Below the pieces are notes generated by a model that saw only the letters and a list, made by a program, of their open reading frames with translations, searched no databases and had not been told where the DNA came from. Positions 1 to 7,980 of a stretch of DNA of 21,370 nucleotides are shown in pieces. The position numbers and the translations under genes were made by a program. The stretch spans positions 1 through 21,370 of the forward strand of contig JADYYV010000302.1 of NCBI GenBank assembly GCA_020853455.1, written 5' to 3'. Position 1 is the stretch's first letter, and the number at the start of each line of letters is the position of its first letter. The DNA comes from Alphaproteobacteria bacterium. GTDB lineage: Bacteria; Pseudomonadota; Alphaproteobacteria; Micavibrionales; UBA2020.

Positions 1-42
1 CTGTTGTTTGTCTGAATAGTATCCTGAATAGCCAGTTTAGAG

Positions 43-1059
43 TTAGCGGCCCGGCGCGCGTGCCTGCGACGGAGCGGGGCGTTGCGCGGGGGCGACCTGA
101 ACGACGCCTTTCACAAGCGGGATCGTGGACGCGTCAATATTGACACCGGTGCGCTGGGTTTCTTCCAGATAATTTGGATGATACAGGAAAACGCTATCGA
201 CTGTGTACTGGCCGGTGGCGAAATTGATGGTGTAGGTATCGCCGTTCCAGATTTTAACCGAAAACACACCGTCTTCCACATTGCCTTTCACGGTGAACGC
301 ACGAACAACTTCGCCGTTTTCCCGCACGTTTTTATCGAATTCCCAAGCCTGATCAGGCATCGCAACACCGCTGCCGGCTATGGCGGGGGTTTTCATGGGT
401 ACGGTCTGTTCCGTGCGCTGCGCTTGCGGCAGCAACTGGAAGCGCGGACCATCGGGCGTTGCTATTTCCTGACCGACGCGGCTGTAGGTGATGCGCGGCG
501 TGCTGCGCACACCGACCGGCATGAATTCAACACGCGAACCGGCATGCGGCCCGGACGCCACGAGCAGGCTGATGCCGCCCTTTTCAAACAGCGATACATG
601 CACTGCAAAATCGGTACCGAAGGGCACGGCCTGGCCATTCGCGCCGATATACGCCTCGCCCGTACCGACCATGCGGCCGGAACGGTCGGTTTCCTTGTAA
701 ATCTGGATCTGGTCGCGGTAAATCGCGCTTTGCTTGGCGGCATAGCTTTGCGCCAGCGTCACTCCCGATTGTTCGCCGGGCGGATTTTGCGCCTGAACAG
801 GCGGCTGGTAGGTTTGCGTGTGTTCTGTCCGCGGCGGTTGCGGCGCGGCTGGCTTTTCGCTGGCGCTGTTGAAAATCGCGGTCAGACCAAGGGTGACGAC
901 CAGTGCGCCGGTTGCGATGCCGCCGCCGATCAGCCATTTCTTGCGCGTGGCAGTTTTGGCAACGGCTTCTTTCTGCTCCGCTGCGGTTTCATCGCCGAGG
1001 CGGATTTTTCCGATGCCTTTGTCGTCTTTTTTCTTGGGGTTGAAATCGAAATCGCCCAT
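43..1059 (-). CDS. Single-pass membrane protein with proline-rich linker, unknown family
   Basis: I do not recognise this 338-residue protein. Residues 1-42 are charged and probably cytoplasmic, ending in a basic RKK. Residues 43-64 (start WLIGGGIATG) form one clear membrane segment. A Pro/Gln-rich linker spans about 70-96, followed by a predicted extracytoplasmic domain of about 240 residues with Gly-rich beta-like stretches and a Pro/Ala tail. The topology looks like a bitopic inner-membrane protein with its C-terminal domain outside, as in proteins that reach into the periplasm. ATG at 1059 is chosen because an AGGAG lies 8 nt upstream; an in-frame GTG at 1068 overlaps that AGGAG and is unlikely. 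It is the last visible gene of the four-gene operon, 28 bp after its neighbour. The gene call is firm; the function is unknown. Confidence 0.85.
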   Translation of the reverse strand: MGDFDFNPKKKDDKGIGKIRLGDETAAEQKEAVAKTATRKKWLIGGGIATGALVVTLGLTAIFNSASEKPAAPQPPRTEHTQTYQPPVQAQNPPGEQSGVTLAQSYAAKQSAIYRDQIQIYKETDRSGRMVGTGEAYIGANGQAVPFGTDFAVHVSLFEKGGISLLVASGPHAGSRVEFMPVGVRSTPRITYSRVGQEIATPDGPRFQLLPQAQRTEQTVPMKTPAIAGSGVAMPDQAWEFDKNVRENGEVVRAFTVKGNVEDGVFSVKIWNGDTYTINFATGQYTVDSVFLYHPNYLEETQRTGVNIDASTIPLVKGVVQVAPAQRPAPSQARAPGR

Positions 1060-1067
1060 GTCACACA

Positions 1068-1072
1068 CTCCT
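1068..1072 (-). promoter_or_regulatory. Ribosome binding site that decides the start at 1059
   Basis: AGGAG on the minus strand, 8 nt before ATG 1059. It overlaps the alternative in-frame GTG at 1068, which therefore cannot use it. Confidence 0.65.
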
Positions 1073-1087
1073 GGGAATTATTATTAA

Positions 1088-2557
1088 TTATAACGTCGGC
1101 TGTTTCGGGCCGGTTTGTGTTGCAGCGGGCTGCGCCGGTTTCGGCAGCACGCGGTCGCGGATATATTGCTCTGCCTTTGCAATCTTGCCGGGCAGCGCCT
1201 CGATACGGTCCAGCAGATAAATCGGCGTGCTGGAACGGATAAAGGCGTCGATCTGCTTTTCCATGGCCGCCGAATAATCCTGGCTTTCTTTCAGGTTTTC
1301 CTTGAAGCCCTGCACGCGCAGGATGAAGGCCTGTTTTTTTTCTTCCAGTTCCTTGTCGCGTTTCGTGCCGGGCAGCGACACGGCCGCTTCCGCCAGCGCC
1401 TTGTACTGGTATTTGATATCCAGCAGGTCAAGGTAGTTCAGCAGGTCGTCGATATCGCCTTGTTTATAGATACCCTTGCGCTCCAGTGCGTCTTTCTGCG
1501 GGCTGTCTTTCAGCATTTCGCGGAAATAGACCAGCGAACGGGCGGAGACGAACAACATTGCGTTCACGTCATCGGGCGTCAGCGGATGACCGATCTGGCG
1601 GTCAAAATAGTTATAAGTCTGCGCGGCGTCAGGGTTGATCAGCAGCCCCTTGCGGAGTTCCTTGCTTTTAAGATCCAGTTCCTTATCCCAATCGGCTTCA
1701 TCGACATGGAAGAAGCGGAACACGCCGCCGAACAATTCGGCCTTCACCTCGTTGAACCTCGCGACCTTTTCTTCGGTAAAGAACCCGCTTTTAGCGAGCG
1801 CCACGGTCAGGTCCTCTCCCGCCTTTGCGGTGGGATCGGCGTAGAAATTCTGCACTTCCGCCAGTTTGACGCCGGCATACTTCACCAGCGTTTCGGCGAA
1901 CAGCTGCATTTTGTTGAACAGCGCGATTTCTCCGAAGCTTTGCAGGTCTTCTTCCAGCGTCGTTTCCGAGATAAAGATCGGGTCGTGCGACGAAATCAAT
2001 TCATTCAGGATATTTTCGCCGCGCAAGCCGTCCTGAAAACGCTCCAGCGCCTCGAGGTCGGATTTCAGGAACTTGCCCGACTGCGCCGGATAAATGTCGG
2101 CGATTGCCGCGAGCGTTCCGGTCGTATCAACCAGATAGCCGCGCTTCAACAGCAGGTTTTTATAGTAATGTTTTCCAAGATCTTCGCGATCCTGTTTTTC
2201 ATGCGGCACAGCCCCTTTGGCCATGCGGGAATATTCCCAGACCGCAAGGTATTCGACCGCTTTTTCAAACGTCATCGGGCCGTCTTCGCCTTTACCCAGC
2301 ACCTTGACCACTTCGACTAGGCGCTCATCCTTGTTAACCTGCACAAGGTATTTATTGGGTTCTTCCTCCACCAGCATGACATACCAGCCGTCACCCTTGC
2401 CGGGCGCGGGCGACATGCCCATCCAGGTGATCTTCTGGTCATCGCCGTCAGCAGGATAGCCGACCGTCCGGGCATCGATCCGCGCGCGCTTCGCATCCGG
2501 CGCGGCGGCGCCGGAGAATTTGTTGCTCACGAGCTTCGGGGACGATTCTAATGCCAT
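1088..2557 (-). CDS. Hypothetical soluble protein of TelA-linked operon
   Basis: Unrecognised 489-residue protein. ATG 2557 has an AGGAG 9 nt upstream (2567-2571). There is no signal peptide and no membrane segment, so it is probably cytoplasmic. The N-terminus is flexible (about 1-40). Residues about 45-90 look beta-rich (WYVMLVEEE, YLVQVN, LVEVVKVLG), and the rest is mostly charged helix, followed by a Pro/Gln/Ala/Thr tail. No catalytic motif, nucleotide-binding loop or metal-binding cluster was seen. It sits 27 bp after the TelA-like gene and 28 bp before the membrane protein gene, all on one strand, which points to co-transcription and a shared role. A long plus-strand frame over the same DNA is rich in Arg, His and Phe and is treated as a shadow. 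Confidence 0.85.
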   Translation of the reverse strand: MALESSPKLVSNKFSGAAAPDAKRARIDARTVGYPADGDDQKITWMGMSPAPGKGDGWYVMLVEEEPNKYLVQVNKDERLVEVVKVLGKGEDGPMTFEKAVEYLAVWEYSRMAKGAVPHEKQDREDLGKHYYKNLLLKRGYLVDTTGTLAAIADIYPAQSGKFLKSDLEALERFQDGLRGENILNELISSHDPIFISETTLEEDLQSFGEIALFNKMQLFAETLVKYAGVKLAEVQNFYADPTAKAGEDLTVALAKSGFFTEEKVARFNEVKAELFGGVFRFFHVDEADWDKELDLKSKELRKGLLINPDAAQTYNYFDRQIGHPLTPDDVNAMLFVSARSLVYFREMLKDSPQKDALERKGIYKQGDIDDLLNYLDLLDIKYQYKALAEAAVSLPGTKRDKELEEKKQAFILRVQGFKENLKESQDYSAAMEKQIDAFIRSSTPIYLLDRIEALPGKIAKAEQYIRDRVLPKPAQPAATQTGPKQPTL

Positions 2558-2584
2558 GACGGCCGGCTCCTGTTGATTGAACGA

Positions 2585-3859
2585 TTAGGGTTTCGGCTGT
2601 TGCGGCTGTTTCATCGCGGCGGTTGCGGCCTGCTCGGCTGCTTCCTGCACAGCGCGGGGCGCCGTGACTTTGCTCGCCGCTTCGCGGAACTTCTGGCCGG
2701 CTTCGTCGAGTGCCGCGCGCTGCGCTTCCATCTTCGCGTTGAATTCGGTCATGAACACGAGGTCGTCCTTGATGTCCTGCGTGCGTTTTTCCAGATGCTG
2801 GATCACTTTCACGGGGTCGAGCGTGCCGTGGCCGAATGCCGCGCGCGACATTGCCTTGGTCATGTCGGACAGTTTTTGCGACTGTTCGAAAATCTTGTCG
2901 CCGAAATCATCTGCCGTTTTCACGGTTTCAGCGATTTCGCTCACCTGCGCCGCGGTTGCAGCTTCAGCGAGGATCGCAGTCCACTGGCCTTGCGAAATCG
3001 TCAGGTGGCTGTCAATTTTCAGCTGGCTCATCGCAAGCGCTTCTTGCAGGTCGTCGATCGTCTTCAACTGCACAAGGCTCGACTTGTGGAACGTGTCCAT
3101 GTCGGTCACTTTTGCGTTGAGGACGGTCGCGGCAAGGCGGATGTTGCGCAGTTCGACCTGTTTCAGGGGGCTGGTCGATGCTTCTTCTTCCAGTTTCGGC
3201 AGCACGTCTTCCTTCACCTGGCGGTATTTTTCCAGCGCCGCGCCGACATAGATGCCGTAGTCGGAATAAGCGTTGAGACGCGCGTCTTCCAGCGTATTGA
3301 GGTCTTTAATGACGCCGGGGATTTTAGCCTTGGATTCTTCGAGGTCAGCGACAACGTCGGCCAGCTGCAGCAGGCTCTTGTCGATTTCGTGGCGGATGTT
3401 GTCCATCGAGGTTTCTTTGCCGCCGCCGAGACCGGTGAAGAAATAACCGACTTTTTTCACGACATACATGAAGGGGCTTTTCTTGAACGACAGCGCCGCC
3501 ATTTTCAGCTTGCGCTCGACTTTCGCGGAATATTCACCCGCCATCTTGCCGACGGTGTTGAAATCGAAGTTTTCCAGTTTTTCCTTGATCTGCGCGAAAC
3601 CGCCCAGGAAGGTGGTCGCGTTCTGCGCACGCTTCACGATAGCTTCGGAAGATTCACGCAGCACATCGGTCGGCTCTTTGCCGAAGACGGTGATGGTGTT
3701 CAGGTCTTTCAGGTCGATGGTCGCAATCAGCTTGTCCATCTTCGCTTTGGTTTCGGCATCCGCCTTGCGGTAATCAACGATGTCTTCGTTGAAGGGCTTG
3801 CCGGCCGCGCCGCCGAAGGTGTTCGCGATGTTTTTGTTGTCGAGAAGTTCGTTAGACAT
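2585..3859 (-). CDS. TelA/KlaA-like toxic anion resistance family protein
   Basis: 424 residues, almost all helical and soluble, close to the usual TelA length of roughly 370-400. The family resemblance rests on two regions. Residues about 54-100 show the order 'NTITVFGKEP ... ILxR ... IKEKLENFDF', resembling the TelA segment that reads roughly 'SLxxFGSEPQ ... L..FD'. Residues about 236-296 carry LRNIRLAATV, a run of helix and LKIDSHLTISQGQW, resembling the conserved TelA segment ending near 'IPLWKxQ'. TelA/KlaA proteins are linked to tellurite and antimicrobial peptide resistance, but their molecular role is poorly defined. ATG 3859 is preceded by AAGGAAG at a spacing of 8 (3868-3874). It lies second in the operon, 57 bp after the coiled-coil gene. 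No ter genes or XpaC-like gene are seen nearby. The assignment comes from pattern memory, not a search. Confidence 0.65.
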   Translation of the reverse strand: MSNELLDNKNIANTFGGAAGKPFNEDIVDYRKADAETKAKMDKLIATIDLKDLNTITVFGKEPTDVLRESSEAIVKRAQNATTFLGGFAQIKEKLENFDFNTVGKMAGEYSAKVERKLKMAALSFKKSPFMYVVKKVGYFFTGLGGGKETSMDNIRHEIDKSLLQLADVVADLEESKAKIPGVIKDLNTLEDARLNAYSDYGIYVGAALEKYRQVKEDVLPKLEEEASTSPLKQVELRNIRLAATVLNAKVTDMDTFHKSSLVQLKTIDDLQEALAMSQLKIDSHLTISQGQWTAILAEAATAAQVSEIAETVKTADDFGDKIFEQSQKLSDMTKAMSRAAFGHGTLDPVKVIQHLEKRTQDIKDDLVFMTEFNAKMEAQRAALDEAGQKFREAASKVTAPRAVQEAAEQAATAAMKQPQQPKP

Positions 3860-3916
3860 GTCTTGTGCTTCCTTTTTTAGGTTTTGGTTTTGTTCAGTTA
3901 ATTGGTTGGTAAATGG

Positions 3917-5434
3917 TTATCTGCCCGAAATGCCGCGGCTGCCCATGCCGATGCCAGAGGAACCGCCTCGCTGGGTGATGCCGCCGGAACCGATCCCGAT
4001 GGAGGTCGAAGGCGTATCGGAGATCGAGGGGCCTGAGCTGCTGGCGGTGGATCGACGCGCGACGCTTTCGAATTCGCGCTGCAGGCGCTGACGCTCGCGC
4101 TCTGCCTCTGCTTCGCGGCGCTGACGTTCGATTTCAGCCAGGCGGCGCTGCTCGGCGCGGTATTCCTCCAGCTTGTTCGCAACCTTGCTTTCCAACCCGC
4201 TCAGGTCGGCGATCAGTTGCACTTCGGCGGGACGGATAGACGTGACCTTATCGACGCTGCCCTTAATATCGTCATATGCAGCATTGGGGGCGGACTGGAA
4301 CGTCTCGATAGTATCGCTCGCGCTGTTGATTGCGGCGGCGGCGTTGCGTCCGCTGCGTGCGGCCTTGTCGATGCCGTTTTTCAGCGTGTCGAAATCATAC
4401 GAAATGCGCTCGGAGCCCACTTCGTCGATCGCGTCGCGGAACGTATCAAGCGGCGATTGCAGGCTGCCGAGCGTCGCCTTCGCATTGCGGTGATGCACAG
4501 CCGCCAGGGTTTCAAGCGGCGCGAGGCTGGCGAGTTTCAGCGAATTCAGCGCAATCTGGTCGGCCTCTGCGCCCGGCACGTCGGACAACAGGTTGCGCAC
4601 AAAACGCGCGCTTTTCGACACAAGGTCGAGGACAAGTCCGCCGATATCGCGCGCGATGCCCTGCGAGCCGCGATAGGTACGGTCGAGGGTGGACATACGG
4701 TTGCCGATGGCGTTCAGGTTATCGTATTCGCCCTGTTTGACCGACTGCTCGCCCTGCAATTTCTTTTCGTTCTTGCGGCGATCGGCGATTTCCAGCGCAT
4801 CGTCATAATAATTGCCGAACTGCTTGTTGTATTCGCTCACTACTTTGTAAGCGCGATGCGGCCCGCGATAACCGACGAGCCACAGCAGAAAACGGCCGAC
4901 GCCTTTCCAGCCGAATTTGGAATAATTGTCGTAGCTGTCCTGCGTAATCTGCAGCTTGGGCTTGTCTTTATATTGTTCGTTGTGTTTTTTGATTTTGCCC
5001 GAAGTGACGTCGAACTGGGCGATTTCAGGGGAGATTTCGGCGAGGGCGGAAGCGATAAGGTCGATGCCTTCCTTCACTTCGGCGGCCTTGTGCGCCACTT
5101 CCTGGCGTGTGCCCCATTTTTCTTCAAGAGCCGCGCGTTCCTTGCGGTTGTCGATATCCTTTTGCACCCAGTCGGCGACGACGGCGGTGAAGTTGTATGC
5201 GGCGCCGTCATCCTTGGCAGCGCGGGACAGAGCCGCATAACGGTCGGCATCATCTGCGCGCACGATGGCACGGACAGCCGCCGCCAAGCCTTCCGATGCT
5301 TTTTGCTTGTCGCTCGCGACATTCTTGGCTGCGGCGGCCAAAGTATCGACAACGGCATCCTGCGTACGGATCAACACCTGCAGCTCGACATTGGCTTCGT
5401 TGATGGAAAGACGGTTATCAAAGCTGTTATACAT
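3917..5434 (-). CDS. Coiled-coil protein with Gly/Ser-rich tail, unknown family
   Basis: Unrecognised 505-residue protein and first gene of the operon. ATG 5434 has an ACAGGA about 7 nt upstream. Residues 1-150 are alanine-rich helix. A short hydrophobic patch at about 177-189 (GVGRFLLWLVGY) is too short for a normal membrane span but could be amphipathic or membrane-touching. A second helical region covers about 240-400. Residues about 412-460 form a strong Glu/Arg/Gln coiled coil (EIERQRREAEAERERQR), and the last 45 residues are a Gly/Ser/Ile low-complexity tail with GIGSGG and GIGMGSRG motifs. There is no signal peptide. The shape suggests a scaffold or oligomeric structural protein; this is inference from composition only. 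The gene call is supported by the promoter, the ribosome site and the operon layout. Confidence 0.85.
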   Translation of the reverse strand: MYNSFDNRLSINEANVELQVLIRTQDAVVDTLAAAAKNVASDKQKASEGLAAAVRAIVRADDADRYAALSRAAKDDGAAYNFTAVVADWVQKDIDNRKERAALEEKWGTRQEVAHKAAEVKEGIDLIASALAEISPEIAQFDVTSGKIKKHNEQYKDKPKLQITQDSYDNYSKFGWKGVGRFLLWLVGYRGPHRAYKVVSEYNKQFGNYYDDALEIADRRKNEKKLQGEQSVKQGEYDNLNAIGNRMSTLDRTYRGSQGIARDIGGLVLDLVSKSARFVRNLLSDVPGAEADQIALNSLKLASLAPLETLAAVHHRNAKATLGSLQSPLDTFRDAIDEVGSERISYDFDTLKNGIDKAARSGRNAAAAINSASDTIETFQSAPNAAYDDIKGSVDKVTSIRPAEVQLIADLSGLESKVANKLEEYRAEQRRLAEIERQRREAEAERERQRLQREFESVARRSTASSSGPSISDTPSTSIGIGSGGITQRGGSSGIGMGSRGISGR

Positions 5435-5491
5435 CGGAATGTCCTGTAAAATGGCTTTCGGGAGTTGTCATATATTGAAAACCGAGCCCGA

Positions 5492-5520
5492 CTTCTAGGC
5501 AGAATCTCCCTTTATGTCAA
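5492..5520 (-). promoter_or_regulatory. Promoter of the TelA-linked operon
   Basis: On the minus strand, a perfect TTGACA (-35) at 5515-5520 is followed after 17 bp by TAGAAG (-10, 4 of 6 matches) at 5492-5497. Transcription would start near 5484, giving a leader of about 50 nt before ATG 5434. The good -35 and ideal spacing suggest housekeeping sigma-70 control. Confidence 0.55.
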
Positions 5521-5602
5521 TAACCCATTCCGGGCACATCAAGTTCAAGAATTAAGAGCCTGATTACAAATGCTATTATTTTATAAATTTAAAGGAATTG
5601 GC

Positions 5603-5611
5603 TGGTATAAA
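5603..5611 (+). promoter_or_regulatory. Extended -10 promoter candidate for proB-proA-ppc
   Basis: TGGTATAAA fits an extended -10 element (TGn before TATAAA). No good -35 lies 16-18 bp upstream; that stretch is AT-rich instead. Transcription would start near 5618, about 25 nt before the proB ATG. The rest of the 208-bp divergent gap (5435-5642) holds the opposite promoter and AT-rich DNA; no terminator or small gene was seen. Confidence 0.4.
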
Positions 5612-5642
5612 ATAGGAAGGTTTCGGGATTCGCATAACAGTC

Positions 5643-6737
5643 ATGAAAATCGTCATTAAAATCGGCACACAGGCCATTCTGGCCAGCGACGGTACGCTTC
5701 TGAAAAGCGCGATGCCCGCCTTGGTGCGGCAGGTTATCGCATTACAGCAAGCCGGGCATCAGGTCGTACTGGTCAGTTCGGGGGCGGTTGCATCGGGCAG
5801 GCGCGTGGCGCGCGAAAGCCTGAGCCGCGATTACGGCAGCACGCTGGGCGAAAAACAGGTGCTGGCAAGCCTCGGACAGCCGGAATTGATGCAGGCCTAT
5901 GCAAAGCTGTTCCGCCCGCACGGCATCGCGGTTGCGCAATTGCTGCTGACCAAGCAGGATTTCCTGACGCGCAAGCATTACCTGAACATCGCGCGACTGC
6001 TGCTCGAAACACTGGCCGCGGGCAACATTCTTCCGATCATCAACGAAAACGACAGCGTCGCGGTCGAGGAATTGATGTTCACAGATAACGACGAGCTGGC
6101 GGGACTGATCGCCGCGCAGCTGAACGCCGATAAACTGCTGATTTTGACCAGTGTCGAGGGCGTTTATGACCGTAATCCTGATGAAGCGGGCGCGCAGATT
6201 ATTCCCGTGATTGATCCCGAAAAACAGGGCTGGCCGAAAGTATCCGCCGCCAAATCAGCGCTTGGACGCGGCGGCATGGCAAGCAAGCTCGGCACCGCGC
6301 GCAAAATGTCGGATCTGGGCGTAACGACGCATATCGCGGCGATGAAGGTAAAGGATGTCTTGCTAAAAATTGCGGCGGGCGAAAGGGTCGGCACCACCAT
6401 CCTGCCCCGCAAAAAGAAGTCGAACCTGAAAAAATGGATCGCCTTCGATGCGGGCCGCAAAAGCGGCGTCATCCGCGTCAATGCGCAGCTATTCGCCTTG
6501 CTGAAGGATGGCGGGCGCGTGATGAGCCTGCTGCCCGTCGGCATCAAATCCTTCACCGGTACATTTGAAAAAGGCGACATGATTGAAATCGCCGACCCCG
6601 AAGGCAACAGGATCGGCGTGGGCATCGCACGCTATAACGCCGAAAAATTGCGCGAACATCTGGGCCAGAAAAACCGTCCCGAATTCATCCATTACGACCA
6701 TCTGCATATCAACACGGCGGAAACGGGCCATGACTGA
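5643..6737 (+). CDS. proB: Glutamate 5-kinase
   Basis: Phosphorylates L-glutamate with ATP to gamma-glutamyl phosphate, the first and normally proline-inhibited step of proline synthesis in the cytoplasm. The 364 residues match the usual length of about 367. The amino-acid kinase domain shows KIGTQ at 6-10, VSSGAVASGR at 44-53, INENDSVAVEE at 133-143, the substrate/nucleotide region DNDELAGLIA at 148-157, VEGVYDRNP at 171-179 and GRGGMASKLGTA at 208-219. Residues about 275-350 form the C-terminal PUA domain (SGVIRVNAQ onward). ATG 5643 is the natural family start, although no strong Shine-Dalgarno is close to it. The 3' end overlaps proA by 8 bp, which implies translational coupling. Confidence 0.96.
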   Translation: MKIVIKIGTQAILASDGTLLKSAMPALVRQVIALQQAGHQVVLVSSGAVASGRRVARESLSRDYGSTLGEKQVLASLGQPELMQAYAKLFRPHGIAVAQLLLTKQDFLTRKHYLNIARLLLETLAAGNILPIINENDSVAVEELMFTDNDELAGLIAAQLNADKLLILTSVEGVYDRNPDEAGAQIIPVIDPEKQGWPKVSAAKSALGRGGMASKLGTARKMSDLGVTTHIAAMKVKDVLLKIAAGERVGTTILPRKKKSNLKKWIAFDAGRKSGVIRVNAQLFALLKDGGRVMSLLPVGIKSFTGTFEKGDMIEIADPEGNRIGVGIARYNAEKLREHLGQKNRPEFIHYDHLHINTAETGHD

Positions 6738-7980
6738 CGTCACCGGGCAGCTGCAGGCTGCACGCAATGCGACCTATGCGCTGGCCGCGCTCGGCGACGC
6801 GCAGCGCAACGACCTGCTGCAAACGCTCTCTGAAACCTTGCTGGCCGATCAGGCGCGGATACTTGCTGAAAACGATAAAGACCTCGCCCGGATGCCGAAA
6901 GACGATCCGCGCTACGACCGCCTGCAATTGACACCGCAGCGGCTGACGGGCATCGCCACCGACATCAAAACGGTCGCTGGCCTGCCCTGCCCGCTCGGAC
7001 AAGTGCAGCTGGAACGCGACATGCCGAACGGATTGCATATAGAACGCATCGCTGTGCCGCTGGGGGTAGTAGGCGCTATCTACGAATCCCGCCCGAATGT
7101 GACTGTGGATGTTTTTGCGCTTTGCTTTAAAGCCGGGAATGCCTGCGCCCTGAAAGGCGGCAAGGAAGCCCATCACAGCAATGCCGCATTAATGGCCTGT
7201 ATTACAAAGGCTCTGTCGAAACACGGCATCGAGGCGGGTGCCGCCTGCCTGCTGCCGCCGGAGCGCGCCGCCGCTGAAACATTGATGAACGCGACCGGAT
7301 TGGTGGATGTGCTGATCCCGCGCGGCAGCCAGGGGTTGATCGACGCCGTGCGTAAAAATTCACGTGTGCCGGTGATCGAAACAGGCGCCGGAATCGTTCA
7401 TACCTATTTCGACGCCACAGGTGATGTCAAAAAAGGCCAGAAGATCGTTCATAACGCCAAGACGCGCCGCGTGAGCGTCTGCAATGCGCTCGATACACTT
7501 GTCGTCCATGAAAGCCGCATCGCAGACCTTTACGACCTTGTCTCTGCGATGGCAGCGAAGGATGTCGAGATATTCGCGGATACTGCGGCCTATCAATCCC
7601 TGACGGGAAAATACCCCGCGCAGCTGCTGCATGCCGCGACAGAAGAAAGCTTCGGCCGCGAATTCCTGTCGTATAAAATGTCGGTCAAAACAGTGCCCTC
7701 GCTGGATGCCGCGCTTAAGCATATCCGCGACCATTCTTCGCGCCATAGCGAGGCGATTGTTTCGGAACACAAACCCTCCATCGACCGTTTTCTGGCCGAA
7801 GTGGATGCCGCTGCCGTCTATGCCAATGCCTCGACCGCCTTCACCGACGGCGGCCAGTTTGGCATGGGAGCGGAGATTGGCATCAGTACACAAAAACTCC
7901 ATGCGCGCGGCCCGATGGGGCTGGAAGCGCTGACGAGTTATAAATGGGTGGTGCGGGGCGATGGGCAGACACGGGAATAA
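6730..7980 (+). CDS. proA: Glutamate-5-semialdehyde dehydrogenase (gamma-glutamyl phosphate reductase)
   Basis: Reduces gamma-glutamyl phosphate to glutamate 5-semialdehyde with NADPH, the second step of proline synthesis. It is 416 residues long, the usual family length. Visible motifs are IAVPLGVVGAIYESRPNVT (about 107-125), LKGGKEAHHSN (141-151), LIPRGSQGLI, VPVIETGAGIVH (213-224) and the catalytic cysteine Cys251 in RRVSVCNALDTLV. The C-terminal GGQFGMGAEIGISTQKLHAR region is typical of ProA. The frame is open upstream, but ATG 6730 (MTDVTGQLQA) fits family N-termini and overlaps the proB stop in ATGACTGA. Its own 3' end overlaps the ppc start by 20 bp. Confidence 0.96.
   Translation: MTDVTGQLQAARNATYALAALGDAQRNDLLQTLSETLLADQARILAENDKDLARMPKDDPRYDRLQLTPQRLTGIATDIKTVAGLPCPLGQVQLERDMPNGLHIERIAVPLGVVGAIYESRPNVTVDVFALCFKAGNACALKGGKEAHHSNAALMACITKALSKHGIEAGAACLLPPERAAAETLMNATGLVDVLIPRGSQGLIDAVRKNSRVPVIETGAGIVHTYFDATGDVKKGQKIVHNAKTRRVSVCNALDTLVVHESRIADLYDLVSAMAAKDVEIFADTAAYQSLTGKYPAQLLHAATEESFGREFLSYKMSVKTVPSLDAALKHIRDHSSRHSEAIVSEHKPSIDRFLAEVDAAAVYANASTAFTDGGQFGMGAEIGISTQKLHARGPMGLEALTSYKWVVRGDGQTRE

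Noticed and set aside
82..2320. Two long plus-strand frames (82-1242 and 1115-2320)
   Set aside because: They overlap each other and lie opposite two well-spaced minus-strand genes with good ribosome sites; their composition is Arg/His/Phe-rich.
2573..3880. Plus-strand frame of 435 codons over the TelA-like gene
   Set aside because: The product is unusually rich in Phe, Arg, His and Cys and has no family motif. The minus strand has a ribosome site, operon spacing and TelA-like motifs.
4217..5449. Plus-strand frame of 410 codons over the coiled-coil gene
   Set aside because: It runs through the start of the minus-strand gene towards its promoter and has no recognisable domain; the minus-strand reading is better supported.
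6583..6729. In-frame extension of proA upstream of 6730
   Set aside because: It lies entirely within proB in another frame and does not match ProA N-termini.
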